In this document: piece after piece, positions 7,907 through 13,970 of the stretch
Layout of the letters: each line of letters begins with the position of its first letter
Position numbering within the stretch: position 1 is the first letter of the stretch
Source of the DNA: Methanobrevibacter sp.
GTDB taxonomy: Archaea > Methanobacteriota > Methanobacteria > Methanobacteriales > Methanobacteriaceae
Direction of reading: 5' to 3'
NCBI GenBank assembly: GCA_009777005.1
Contig: WRMT01000040.1
Coordinates: 1-14,917, forward strand
Length of the DNA: 14,917 bases
Made by a program: the position numbers and the translations under genes
The notes under the pieces: generated by a model
Database searches by the model: none
What the model was told of the DNA's origin: nothing
The model's input: only the letters and a program-made list of their open reading frames with translations

Positions 7907-8481
7907 TTATTGTAAATATGATTTACATCTTTTTTTTGTATCTATTTTTATCCGATTTTTGTTGAATGTAGCTGAATTGCTTTTTATCAGTTTTATTATA
8001 TATTCATTTCTATTAGGAAATTGTTTTGCAAAAGATAAGTCTTTTGAATCTAGGAATCTTCGACCAGCTTCGTAAAATCTTCTGATATTCCTTCTTTTAG
8101 AGCATATCTAGAAGGAAAAGAAGAATCATCAACAAATTGCATCTCTCCTTCTTTGAAAAAATTTTCATCTTTGTTTGTTTTATAAAATTCATTGTCTTTT
8201 TCAATAACTTTAATATATTCTCTAGAATGAGACAACCTATTATTTCTTAAATTTCCGTTTGATTTAAATTCATCAAGAATATGGAAAGCTTCGTGTCTAA
8301 CTGTATTGAGATAATCATTTAGGACTTTTCTACTTCGCACTGGCAATATTTTTTTCATTGTTTTTGGATATTCAAATATATGTATATCTTTTGAATCAGA
8401 AGCAAGAAACCCCTCTGTAACATTAGTTTCACTTACTTTTGTGTATTTGCTCACATTAATACTTTTAATATTCTTTTGCAA
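7907..8481 (-). pseudogene. HEXXH zinc metallopeptidase-like protein, C-terminal frameshift
   Basis: The main minus-strand frame (8481-8050, 143 residues) contains RHEAFHILDE at residues 62-71, a gluzincin-type HEXXH zinc site with catalytic Glu. Further on is PSRYALKEGISEDF (123-136), where Glu134 is a good candidate third zinc ligand. The spacing and the YA...EDF motif resemble the anthrax lethal factor-like (ATLF-like) peptidase domain, in minimal form. The frame stops at TAG 8052-8050, but the next frame continues naturally from 8053 as LDSKDLSFAKQFPNRNEY to a TAA at 7909-7907. A one-base shift has therefore probably cut off the last 47 or so residues. The visible start is TTG at 8481 with no clear ribosome site. 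An ATG about 12 bases upstream is out of frame, so the N-terminus may also be damaged. There is no signal peptide. The substrate is unknown. Confidence 0.6.
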
Positions 8482-8903
8482 AGCTGAAAATCATGATTTA
8501 ACTTCATTATATTACTTTTTTTAAGAAGCAATATTGATATTGATGGAAAATAATAAAAAATAGGTAAAAAGCCAAAAAAATAATTGAAAATTTTAAAAAA
8601 GTTATTTAAAGAGAAAAAATTTTTTTAGGAGAATTTTTCAAAGACAACAATGTTAAAAAAAAAGATGATAAGAAAAAGAAGCAATGTATGTTGATAATGA
8701 ATACTTAAAAATTGAATTTTCATATAGATGAAGAATTTAAATCTGTATTTGAGTTTAAACAACTTAAAAAAGAATTAATGAAGAATCATAGAGATTAAAA
8801 AAAGTTAAAGTATTGTTTGGGATGTTGATGAACTTGAAAAGAGAAATTAACAAGATTAATATCACATTGTTATAATATTATATTTAAAAAAAAGATAAGA
8901 ACA

Positions 8904-8927
8904 AGAGTTAAAAAAAAAGTTAACTCT
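8904..8927. repeat. Perfect 8-bp inverted repeat (stem-loop)
   Basis: AGAGTTAA and TTAACTCT are exact reverse complements separated by eight bases, AAAAAAAG. It could be a hairpin at the end of the decayed frame upstream or a dimeric protein site before the operon starting at 9139. There are no further clues. Confidence 0.5.
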
Positions 8928-9075
8928 AGCCTACAGTTTACCATTGAAAATTCATATATTCTAAAAAGTATTTAAACATATTAATTTTTTTCTTAAGAGC
9001 TTCAAGTCTAAATTTTTAAATATGTTATGTATGCATATGAGTATATACACTAATATAAATGGAAAATTTTACAAG

Positions 9076-9092
9076 TATTTAAAAATATATTT
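9076..9092 (+). promoter_or_regulatory. Putative TATA box for the 9139 operon
   Basis: A TATTTAAAAATATATTTG-type stretch lies about 50 bases upstream of ATG 9139, which places a start of transcription near 9110-9115. This spacing supports 9139 rather than 9022 as the gene start. Confidence 0.3.
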
Positions 9093-9138
9093 GTTAAAGT
9101 TTTTTAAAAATAAAAATATTGATACTGATGGTGTAAAG

Positions 9139-9537
9139 ATGAGTCATTTAGAGGTTGCTTCACAATATCCTTCTATATTAGGAATTAATTCATTTGAAAG
9201 TGTTTTTGAAGCTATAATAGACTTTTTTAAAGATATTAAGGACATAATTGTTTCTAATAATGTTCAAAAGATAAAAAATGATGTTGGAGATAATTTTGAA
9301 ATATTTTCAGAAAGTTATAAAAATGTTATATTATCTAATTTCGATTTGATGATAAATATTTCTAAAGATCTTGAAAACAAAAAAGAAAAAGATATGCCTA
9401 AAGACTCATATTTTTTAATTAGGATTAAGGATATTTTTTCTTATGTTTTATTTGAAGAAAATATAACAGTTGAAGAAGTAGATTTACTATTAGAAATATT
9501 CACATTATACAAAAACTTACTTTTTGTGTGGAAATGA
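9139..9537 (+). CDS. Unknown helical protein, first gene of a PIN-linked operon
   Basis: I chose the ATG at 9139 because GGTG sits five bases upstream (9130-9133); the in-frame ATG at 9022 has no ribosome site and adds an odd Lys/Tyr-rich leader. The product is 132 residues (MSHLEVASQYPSIL...), with no signal peptide or membrane segment, and looks mostly alpha-helical with alternating hydrophobic and charged residues. No family is recognised. It ends at a TGA overlapping the ATG of the next frame (ATGA). Alternatively the two frames are one gene of about 191 residues split by a one-base shift near 9530, since the next protein continues the same helical character. Position directly before a PIN-type gene suggests an antitoxin-like partner; that is inference. 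Confidence 0.6.
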   Translation: MSHLEVASQYPSILGINSFESVFEAIIDFFKDIKDIIVSNNVQKIKNDVGDNFEIFSESYKNVILSNFDLMINISKDLENKKEKDMPKDSYFLIRIKDIFSYVLFEENITVEEVDLLLEIFTLYKNLLFVWK

Positions 9538-9713
9538 TTCTAAAATCTGAAAAACTTAATTCTGAAGATATAATTAATAAATACGTCCATGAATATGAAA
9601 TTTTTTCTAGTAGGTTTTCTGAAAAAGAAATGGAATTTTATTCACTAATAGAATCTGACGAGGATATTTATAAAGATTCTATTGCTGCTACTTATGATTT
9701 GTTCAAGGATTGA
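9534..9713 (+). CDS. Small unknown protein, or the C-terminal part of the preceding gene
   Basis: Starting at the ATG that overlaps the upstream stop (ATGA), this frame gives 59 acidic residues (MILKSEKLNSEDI... to AATYDLFKD). It is predicted helical and resembles no family I know. The frame opens slightly earlier at GTG 9528, but the coupled ATG is the better start. It ends four bases before the TTG that begins the PIN gene, so all three frames form one tight operon. The absence of its own ribosome site fits either translational coupling or a frameshifted fusion with the upstream frame. Confidence 0.5.
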   Translation: MILKSEKLNSEDIINKYVHEYEIFSSRFSEKEMEFYSLIESDEDIYKDSIAATYDLFKD

Positions 9714-9717
9714 TTGA

Positions 9718-10588
9718 TTGGATTCGCTTTTTTTAGATAATAATATCCTTATTGGGTTTTGTTATAGACAAGATCCACAACATACCTTCTCGAAAAATTA
9801 TTCAATCATTCTTGCTCGTTATATTGGTCTGACAATGTAGTATATGAATTCAATAAAGTATTTAACAGAAAAAGAGCTGCTTTTGATGATTTGATTTTTG
9901 ATTTGATTGCTGAATTAAGTAAAATGAATACATCTTTAAACAAACAACATATCATTGACATTTCTATTAAATTTAATTTAGAAAATTTTAGTCAGAGAAG
10001 CTTAGAAAAAATTTTCACGAATTTTTGGAAAGAATCAAATCTAAAAAGTCACGTATTTTCATCTGAAATAATTCCTTTATTAAAAAGATATAAAAGATTA
10101 GTCATTAAGAAATTATTAAAAGATAAACATTTTTGTGGTACTGTCCAGAATCCTGCTGATGAAAAGATTTAGTATTAATAATGAATATTTCCTTAATACT
10201 TCAAAAATAGCTATTTATACTCTTTTTTAAAAATAGGAATTAAATAACGATTTTTTCAAAACTATTAAATTTTTCATATTTATTGAAAATTTATCTATCA
10301 ACAGAATTTTGGACAATGTCTTTTTGTTTAAAAAAAATGTCATCCCCTCATTTCAGAAAGCAGAAATATCCTAGCATTGAACAGCAATTAAATATTGATG
10401 GAAATGATGATCTTGATATTCCTGGCGATGATATGAATATTATTTTAGATGCCCATGATCTCGGAAAAGTCATTCATAAACTCCAATTCATAAGTGATGA
10501 TAATAAAATTTTAAAAAATAAAACAACAATAGAAAATATCACTAAAATTTATAGAGTTTTAGGAATCAATGAATATGATTTTCACTGA
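9718..10588 (+). pseudogene. Large PIN-domain nuclease gene broken by frameshifts
   Basis: Three consecutive segments in different plus-strand frames make one PIN-like protein. The first, from TTG 9718, reads DSLFLDNNILIGFCYRQDP, carrying the first catalytic Asp at 9736. Re-adding one A to the A5 run at 9793-9797 joins it to SLYWSDNVVYEFNKVFNRK (Glu at 9846), which runs through a helical middle to a TAG at 10170-10172. The last segment, ending at TGA 10586-10588, reads NIILDAHDLGKVIHKLQFISDDNKIL, with Asp at 10448 and Asp at 10496/10499. This D...E...D...D order with a final 'fiSDD' strand is the PIN active-site pattern. At about 290 residues the protein is larger than VapC. The stretch 10173-10360 also switches frame. 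It is probably inactive as written. Confidence 0.6.
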
Positions 10589-10608
10589 TTTTTTTTTTAA
10601 TTTTTTAA
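10586..10608 (+). terminator. Oligo-T terminator after the PIN operon
   Basis: T10 immediately follows the stop codon of the last PIN segment, and T6 follows a few bases later. This is a strong archaeal-type termination signal and confirms that the operon ends here. Confidence 0.6.
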
Positions 10609-10617
10609 TCATTTGGT

Positions 10618-10775
10618 GGTGTCGATTACATCCAAAATTTGCCTCTTAAGAAATAGTTTATATAATAAATATTTCTTAACTATGATAAATATTTCGTGAT
10701 TAGGATATATATCTCTCATAAAAATATGTGTTTTTGATGAAAAAATTTGATAAGAGGTAAACTTTTGACACACAG
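10618..10775. mobile_element. Possible MITE or solo IS remnant
   Basis: The left side has GTGTC at 10619-10623 and AAAATTTGCCTCTTA at about 10634-10648. The right side has TAAGAGGTAAACTTTTGACAC at about 10752-10772, whose reverse complement starts GTGTC and ends ACCTCTTA. The inner 11 bases match with one mismatch and the outer GTGTC matches exactly, but nine extra bases intervene on the left. With no coding capacity and a length of about 155 bp, this would suit a miniature element. No target-site duplication was established. Confidence 0.35.
10646..10679. repeat. Perfect 10-bp inverted repeat
   Basis: TTAAGAAATA and TATTTCTTAA are exact reverse complements around a 14-base AT loop. It lies inside the MITE-like block and could be a hairpin or a dimeric binding site. 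Confidence 0.6.
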
Positions 10776-10921
10776 TTATAGTACATATCTTTTTAACATT
10801 TATTAAAAATATTTTTTTAATAATAATTTATTAAATCGTTTTAAATTTAATTTAAAAGAGTTTTAACCTTATTTATAAGAATTTATTTGTTGTACTTATT
10901 AAGTAAAATACTGTATTTGTT

Positions 10922-10982
10922 TCATTTATATATTGATGTTCGATTTATTACCTATGAAGATAGCAAAAACTTAAATAAATTG
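10922..10982 (+). promoter_or_regulatory. Putative promoter of the plus-strand vapBC
   Basis: Two TATA-like candidates lie upstream of vapB: TTTATATATTG at about 10925-10935 and CTTAAATAAATTG at about 10970-10982. The nearer one would give a leader of roughly 20 bases that includes the ribosome site. They cannot be told apart by eye. Confidence 0.35.
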
Positions 10983-11004
10983 AAAAAAAAATAATCACTA
11001 AAAA

Positions 11005-11008
11005 GGAG
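11005..11008 (+). promoter_or_regulatory. Ribosome binding site of vapB
   Basis: GGAG lies nine bases before ATG 11018 and fixes that start. Confidence 0.65.
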
Positions 11009-11017
11009 AATCAAACA

Positions 11018-11332
11018 ATGCCAGTAACATCTATAAAACTTATAATAGATCCAAAATTACTCAAAACAATTAGTGAAATAGCTAAAGGTGAAAATACTAC
11101 TGAAAACGAGTTTATAAATAATATTATAAAAAAAGAAATAAAAAAAATTCAAAATGAGACATTGGAAGAAAGAATAAAAAGATTAGGTAATGGAAATATA
11201 AAAATATTAAACAAAGAACAATATAATCCTAACGAAGAAGATTTAGATAAAATGATAGGTTTATTTGAAGCAAAAGAACCTTTTGATAGTGTAGAAGAGA
11301 TGAAAAAGATTGAAAGAGGAGAGGACGTTTGA
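11018..11332 (+). CDS. vapB: VapB-type RHH antitoxin
   Basis: This 104-residue antitoxin is paired with the VapC that follows. Residues about 4-42 (TSIKLIIDPKLLKTISEIAKGENTTENEFI) fit a ribbon-helix-helix DNA-binding head and are clearly homologous to the antitoxin at 5702-5974. The tail (KEPFDSVEEMKKIERGE) carries the family's PF(D/N)SV toxin-binding motif. Between them is a Lys/Glu-rich linker (about 43-80) that is longer than in the first copy. Its TGA overlaps the TTG start of vapC by three bases, so the two are translated together. It is expected to block VapC and repress the operon. It appears complete. Confidence 0.88.
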   Translation: MPVTSIKLIIDPKLLKTISEIAKGENTTENEFINNIIKKEIKKIQNETLEERIKRLGNGNIKILNKEQYNPNEEDLDKMIGLFEAKEPFDSVEEMKKIERGEDV

Positions 11333-11715
11333 TATTTATAGACACTAATTATATTGTGGGTTTATTTGTAAAAAATGATCAATGGCATAACAAAGCTAAA
11401 AAAAATAAATTTTTTGTACAAAACAAAGAAAAAATTATTACAAACCTGATATTAAGCGAAACAATAACTTTAATTAATAAAAAAGCTGGAGTTAATGAAG
11501 CAAAAATAGCTTATGACTACATTGTAAATAATTTTACTATATTAGAACCTAACCAAAAAATTTTCAATATAGCAATGAAAATCTTGGTAAAATATCATAA
11601 TTTATCATTTGCTGATAGTGTAACCATTCAGTTAATGAATGACTTAAATATATATGAAATAGTTAGTTTTGACTCAGATTTTGATAATAAAGATAAAATA
11701 GTTAAAATACATTAA
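11329..11715 (+). CDS. vapC: VapC-family PIN-domain ribonuclease toxin
   Basis: This 128-residue PIN protein starts at TTG 11329 inside the end of vapB (TTGA overlap); no ATG fits the conserved N-terminus MIFIDTNYIV. Its active-site acids are D5, E44 (LILSETITLI), D96 (SFADSVTI) and D115 (VSFDSDFD). All are present, so it is predicted to be an active RNase. It shares the DTNY(I/L)V and SFD...FD signatures with the VapC at 5310-5702. The rare start may keep toxin yield below that of antitoxin; that is inference. A T-rich region after 11716 probably ends the transcript. Confidence 0.9.
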   Translation: MIFIDTNYIVGLFVKNDQWHNKAKKNKFFVQNKEKIITNLILSETITLINKKAGVNEAKIAYDYIVNNFTILEPNQKIFNIAMKILVKYHNLSFADSVTIQLMNDLNIYEIVSFDSDFDNKDKIVKIH

Positions 11716-11930
11716 TCCTTTTTAATTTATCTCCATGTATTGCCCTTGATGGATTTATATTCTTATTTTTCTAAGCTCAATGCTGTTCTGTATAGATTTT
11801 TTTTTAAACTATCTTTTTACATTAGTTCAATTATTTTCTTTTCGAAATAAAATATTCTACATATCTACTAATGTTATCCATCTATTTTTTCCATATAAAC
11901 TTCTTTGAAGTCATTTTAATCTTTCGGATG
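11716..11930 (+). terminator. T-rich spacer and likely terminator after vapBC
   Basis: T5 follows the vapC stop directly and T9 lies at about 11800-11808. No reading frame on either strand looks genuine. The spacer ends at the TATA box of the next gene. Confidence 0.4.
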
Positions 11931-11941
11931 TTTTATAAATA
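11931..11941 (+). promoter_or_regulatory. TATA box of the 11972 gene
   Basis: TTTTATAAATA is a good archaeal TATA box centred about 36 bases before ATG 11972. This implies a leader of about 10 bases that still includes the GTGAT ribosome site at 11962-11966. Confidence 0.5.
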
Positions 11942-11971
11942 GTTTTATTAAATTATATGATGTGATAATTC

Positions 11972-12190
11972 ATGACAAACACTATAAAGATACTTGTTTC
12001 AAAAATAATACTTAAACAAATTGAAAGGAAAATCATAAAAGTCACGGGTATTACTAACAATGGTGAAATTGAATTAGAAGTTGAAGATTGTGATTTTTGG
12101 GATAGAATGGAAAAACGTGATAAAATTATTGATGAAGGTAAAGGTATAAAGTTGGATGTTGATGAACTTGAAGAAAGTTACCTTTTATAA
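11972..12190 (+). CDS. Small orphan antitoxin-like protein
   Basis: This 72-residue protein has a GTGAT ribosome site five bases before the ATG and a good TATA box. Its N-terminal half is basic and beta-prone (IKILVSKIILKQIERK, then GITNNGEIELEVED). Its C-terminal half is an acidic helical tail (DFWDRMEKRDKIIDEGKGIKLDVDELEESYLL). A DNA-binding or dimerisation head followed by a W/E/D-rich tail with a G-x-x-I-x-(L/I)-D-(V/E) end is common in small type II antitoxins, but I cannot name the family. No intact toxin follows. An overlapping short frame (12156-12296) may be what remains of one. The next genes downstream are convergent and broken. Confidence 0.55.
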   Translation: MTNTIKILVSKIILKQIERKIIKVTGITNNGEIELEVEDCDFWDRMEKRDKIIDEGKGIKLDVDELEESYLL

Positions 12191-12296
12191 TCTTATTATT
12201 GAGAGTAATCCTAATTATTACCTTATAAAATTAAATAAACAAAAAAAAGACGTGAAAAAGTTATTTAAAATGATTTCTTCAAAAAAAATTATGTAA
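12156..12296 (+). pseudogene. Possible truncated partner overlapping the antitoxin-like gene
   Basis: In the +1 frame relative to the preceding gene, ATG 12156 (or 12162) opens a 46-residue frame (MLMNLKKVTFYNLIIESNPN...) that ends at TAA 12294-12296. The overlap of about 35 bases and the order antitoxin-then-partner fit a type II module whose toxin has been cut off by the rearrangement that brought the minus-strand vapBC remnant next to it. No toxin motif is visible, and chance cannot be excluded. Confidence 0.25.
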
Positions 12297-12352
12297 ATTT
12301 ACTAACATTTACTCATCTGAAATTTTCAATAAATCCCTATAAAACTTCAGAT

Positions 12353-12430
12353 TCATATTAAAGCTTTCACATGATTTTTATTATTACAAACAAAAAAAGA
12401 AACAATATAATTCGCATCTAATAATATCAT
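12353..12430 (-). pseudogene. vapC: Truncated vapC, N-terminal stub
   Basis: The minus-strand ATG at 12430-12428, overlapping the vapB remnant stop by the classic ATGA, begins MILLDANYIVSFFVCNNKN, then HVKALI and stop. This is an unmistakable PIN/VapC N-terminus: D5, NYIV, and the H-x-K-A helix that also begins MIFIDTNYIV and MIFLDTNYLV in the two intact copies. About 80% of the protein, including three of the four active-site acids, is gone; nothing similar follows below 12353. Confidence 0.75.
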
Positions 12431-12715
12431 TCTCCTCCTCTCATTTTTCTTATTTCTTTAACACTATCAAAGGGTTTTTTCAGCTTTAATAATCCCTCCC
12501 AAATCAAAAAAACTAGGTATGTCTTCATTTTTAATATTATCCTTAGCTAAAATCATACCCTTTCTAGTAAGTAATCTTTATTCATCTTTTTTAAATTCTT
12601 TTCTCAATATATCATTTATAATCTCATCTTCCATATTGTTTCCCTTTTTCGCCAACTTACTAATAGTTTTAAATAGTTCTTGATCTATTTCGATCTTTTT
12701 AGATAGAGTTTTCAT
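12427..12715 (-). pseudogene. vapB: Decayed vapB antitoxin gene
   Basis: From ATG 12715, with GGAGAT eight bases upstream (12729-12724), the frame reads an RHH head (KTLSKKIEIDQELFKTISKLAKKG...IINDILRKEF). It hits an in-frame TAA at 12580-12578 after 45 residues. The frame then continues as LLTRKGMILAKDN...GGIIKAEK. A one-base change in the A run near 12476 then switches to KPFDSVKEIRKMRGGE and a TGA at 12429-12427. Head and PF(D/N)SV tail match the two intact VapBs, so this is the third family member, with one nonsense mutation and one frameshift. Confidence 0.78.
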
Positions 12716-12731
12716 TATTTACTATCTCCTT

Positions 12732-12836
12732 TTAATGAGTTTTTATTATTTTATTGCTAAAATTTAATTCACTTTTTTTTAGTTCTTTAGCTAATTTGTA
12801 GAAATAGGTCGCTTCAAAGTAATCACTCATAATCAT
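12732..12836 (-). CDS. Short unknown frame, probably a gene remnant
   Basis: The ATG at 12836-12834 follows the previous gene's TAA by one base and has AGGAGATAAT just before it, so it was a real translation start. It encodes only 34 residues (MIMSDYFEATYFYKLAKELKKSE...IIKTH) before TAA 12734-12732. The DYF...YKLAKEL helix looks like the first helix of a larger all-helical domain (a HEPN-like start is one possibility), so the rest may have been deleted. The vapB remnant's ribosome site begins right after the stop, so this was part of the same minus-strand operon. Confidence 0.35.
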   Translation of the reverse strand: MIMSDYFEATYFYKLAKELKKSELNFSNKIIKTH

Positions 12837-12837
12837 A

Positions 12838-13237
12838 TTATCTCCTAAGAAAAATAGCAGTTTTATTGAAATTATCTACTAGATTGTTTTCTTCAGCAAA
12901 ATCAAGAGATTCATTGAAAATTTTTAAATCTAAATCGCTTTTTTCAGATGAGGAAATGTTTTTATCCACCTTTAAGATAAAAATTATGTCCACATCAGGC
13001 TCATTATTTTCTACAATAGAATATACTTCTTTAATTGCATATTTGGAAGATATTTTCTTTAAAAATTCTTTTATTATATTGAAATGACTTATATTTGATT
13101 CATTTTCATTAACATACTTTTCAATATGTTTTTCTAAAACATCATTATGTAGTTGATTTTTTTTTTAAAAAGTAGGAATTTTCATCTAAACTCCCATTAC
13201 TTTCATCAATATATGAATTTTCATGATTAAAATCCAT
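12838..13237 (-). pseudogene. Unknown gene with a frameshift at a T10/A10 run
   Basis: From ATG 13237-13235 the minus-strand frame reads MDFNHENSYIDESNGSLDEN, then SYFLKK, and breaks at a run of ten A (plus-strand T10 at 13157-13166). Removing one A joins it to QLHNDVLEKHIEKYVNENES and on through FLKKISSKYAIKEVYSIVEN, EPDVDIIFILKVDKN and LDFAEENNLVDNF to TAA 12840-12838. The restored product is about 132 residues, acidic, with a central beta strand (DVDIIFIL). I do not recognise the family. It starts two bases after the stop of the preceding remnant and is followed one base later by the next ATG, so it is mid-operon. It may be a pseudogene, a contingency locus, or a sequencing error in the homopolymer. 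Confidence 0.5.
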
Positions 13238-13239
13238 TT

Positions 13240-13470
13240 TCAAGCCTCATATCTGTTAATTATGTTTTTCATTTTTTCAGCTACATGATCCTTTGTAATT
13301 TTCACTGTAATTTTGTAATTTTCCGTGTATTCTATCTTATTAAACAGATAGATACTCCAACTGAAGATTTTTCAAATTCTTCTTTATCTTCCATATAGTT
13401 AGTATCTTTATCTATATTCTTAATGAAACACCAAGGATTTCACTGTTTTTCCTTTAAATTCCTCTAAAGA
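13240..13470 (-). pseudogene. Unknown gene remnant, first recognisable frame of the minus-strand operon
   Basis: The 3' end is clear: a frame ending at TGA 13242-13240 reads YLFNKIEYTENYKITVKITK then DHVAEKMKNIINRYEA. Upstream, other frames give DKDTNYMEDKEEFEKSSVGVS (about 13345-13415) and FKGKTVKSLVFH (about 13430-13465), so at least two shifts or stops separate the parts. No start codon is evident. The tail is a beta segment followed by an amphipathic helix. The TGA is two bases from the ATG of the next gene, showing the former operon. The family is not recognised. Confidence 0.4.
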
Positions 13471-13659
13471 TCATATAATTATATTTATTATAATTTTTTT
13501 ATCATAATATATGCATTTTTTACAGGTGCAAACTTATTTTCTAGGAACAATTTTACTTTTCATGAAAAAAATCATTTCTTGTCTCATTTAAATGTTTTTT
13601 AGATGAAATATTTGAAAATAGCTAAATTTTGATTAATCAACCAAAAGAAAGTGATAAAG

Positions 13660-13715
13660 ATTAACTTTTTAAACATTAATTATTAACTTTTAAAACATTA
13701 ATTATTAACTTTTTC
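13660..13715. repeat. 22-bp tandem repeat, about 2.5 copies
   Basis: The unit ATTAACTTTTAAAACATTAA begins at about 13660, 13682 and 13704, the last copy partial. The copies differ by one or two bases. It lies about 260 bp upstream of mfnB and may be a repeated protein site or simply slippage. Confidence 0.7.
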
Positions 13716-13958
13716 TATTTTCATATTAACATTTACTGGTTTTTCTTTTCATTTTTTAGTTCACTATTTTATTCACAATCTTTATCTAAAAGTTTTTATA
13801 ATAATATGTCCTAATTATATTAAATAATAATATAATCAATTTACCCTTAGTATTATTCCTATTTTATAAAAAAAATTATATTGTTTATTTTTCTTATATT
13901 AAAAATTAAGATTTATTAATTTTTAAAATGATAATTATGATATTTTCATGATTTTATT

Positions 13959-13963
13959 GGAGG
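13959..13963 (+). promoter_or_regulatory. Ribosome binding site of mfnB
   Basis: GGAGG lies seven bases before TTG 13971. It decides the start, because the nearby ATG at 13966 is in another frame. Confidence 0.75.
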
Positions 13964-13970
13964 AAATGGA

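Larger units (their letters stand above)
8482..9138. other. Spacer with a decayed plus-strand reading frame
   Basis: No intact gene is present. On the plus strand around 8685-8860, fragments in shifting frames read MYVDNEYLKIEFS, DEEFKSVFEFKQLKKELMKNH and VWDVDELEKRN. An AGGAG lies near 8628 but no usable frame follows it, so this may be a dead small gene. The segment also contains the stem-loop at 8904-8927 and TATA-like stretches near 9075-9090. An open frame from ATG 9022 merges with the gene at 9139, but its first 39 residues look non-coding and lack a ribosome site. Confidence 0.4.
10609..11017. other. Intergenic region, no gene; holds a MITE-like block and a promoter
   Basis: No reading frame of interest occurs on either strand. 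The left part contains nested inverted repeats (see 10618-10775 and 10646-10679). The right part is plain A/T sequence with the vapBC promoter near its end. Confidence 0.6.
13471..13970. other. Intergenic region upstream of mfnB
   Basis: No reading frame on either strand looks genuine. The region contains a 22-bp tandem repeat (13660-13715), which is out of proportion to its surroundings, and several TATA-like stretches (for example TTATATTAAAA near 13894-13904) that could drive mfnB. The rest is plain A/T sequence. Confidence 0.5.

Noticed and set aside
9022..9138. N-terminal extension of the 9139 gene from ATG 9022
   Set aside because: No ribosome site, unusual Lys/Tyr/Met content, and a better start with GGTG at 9139.
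12866..13087. 73-residue plus-strand frame
   Set aside because: It is the antisense of the minus-strand gene at 12838-13237, whose restored translation is far more protein-like.
4567..13970. tRNA or other stable RNA genes in the gaps
   Set aside because: A stable RNA would stand out as a GC-rich island in this AT-rich DNA, and none is seen.
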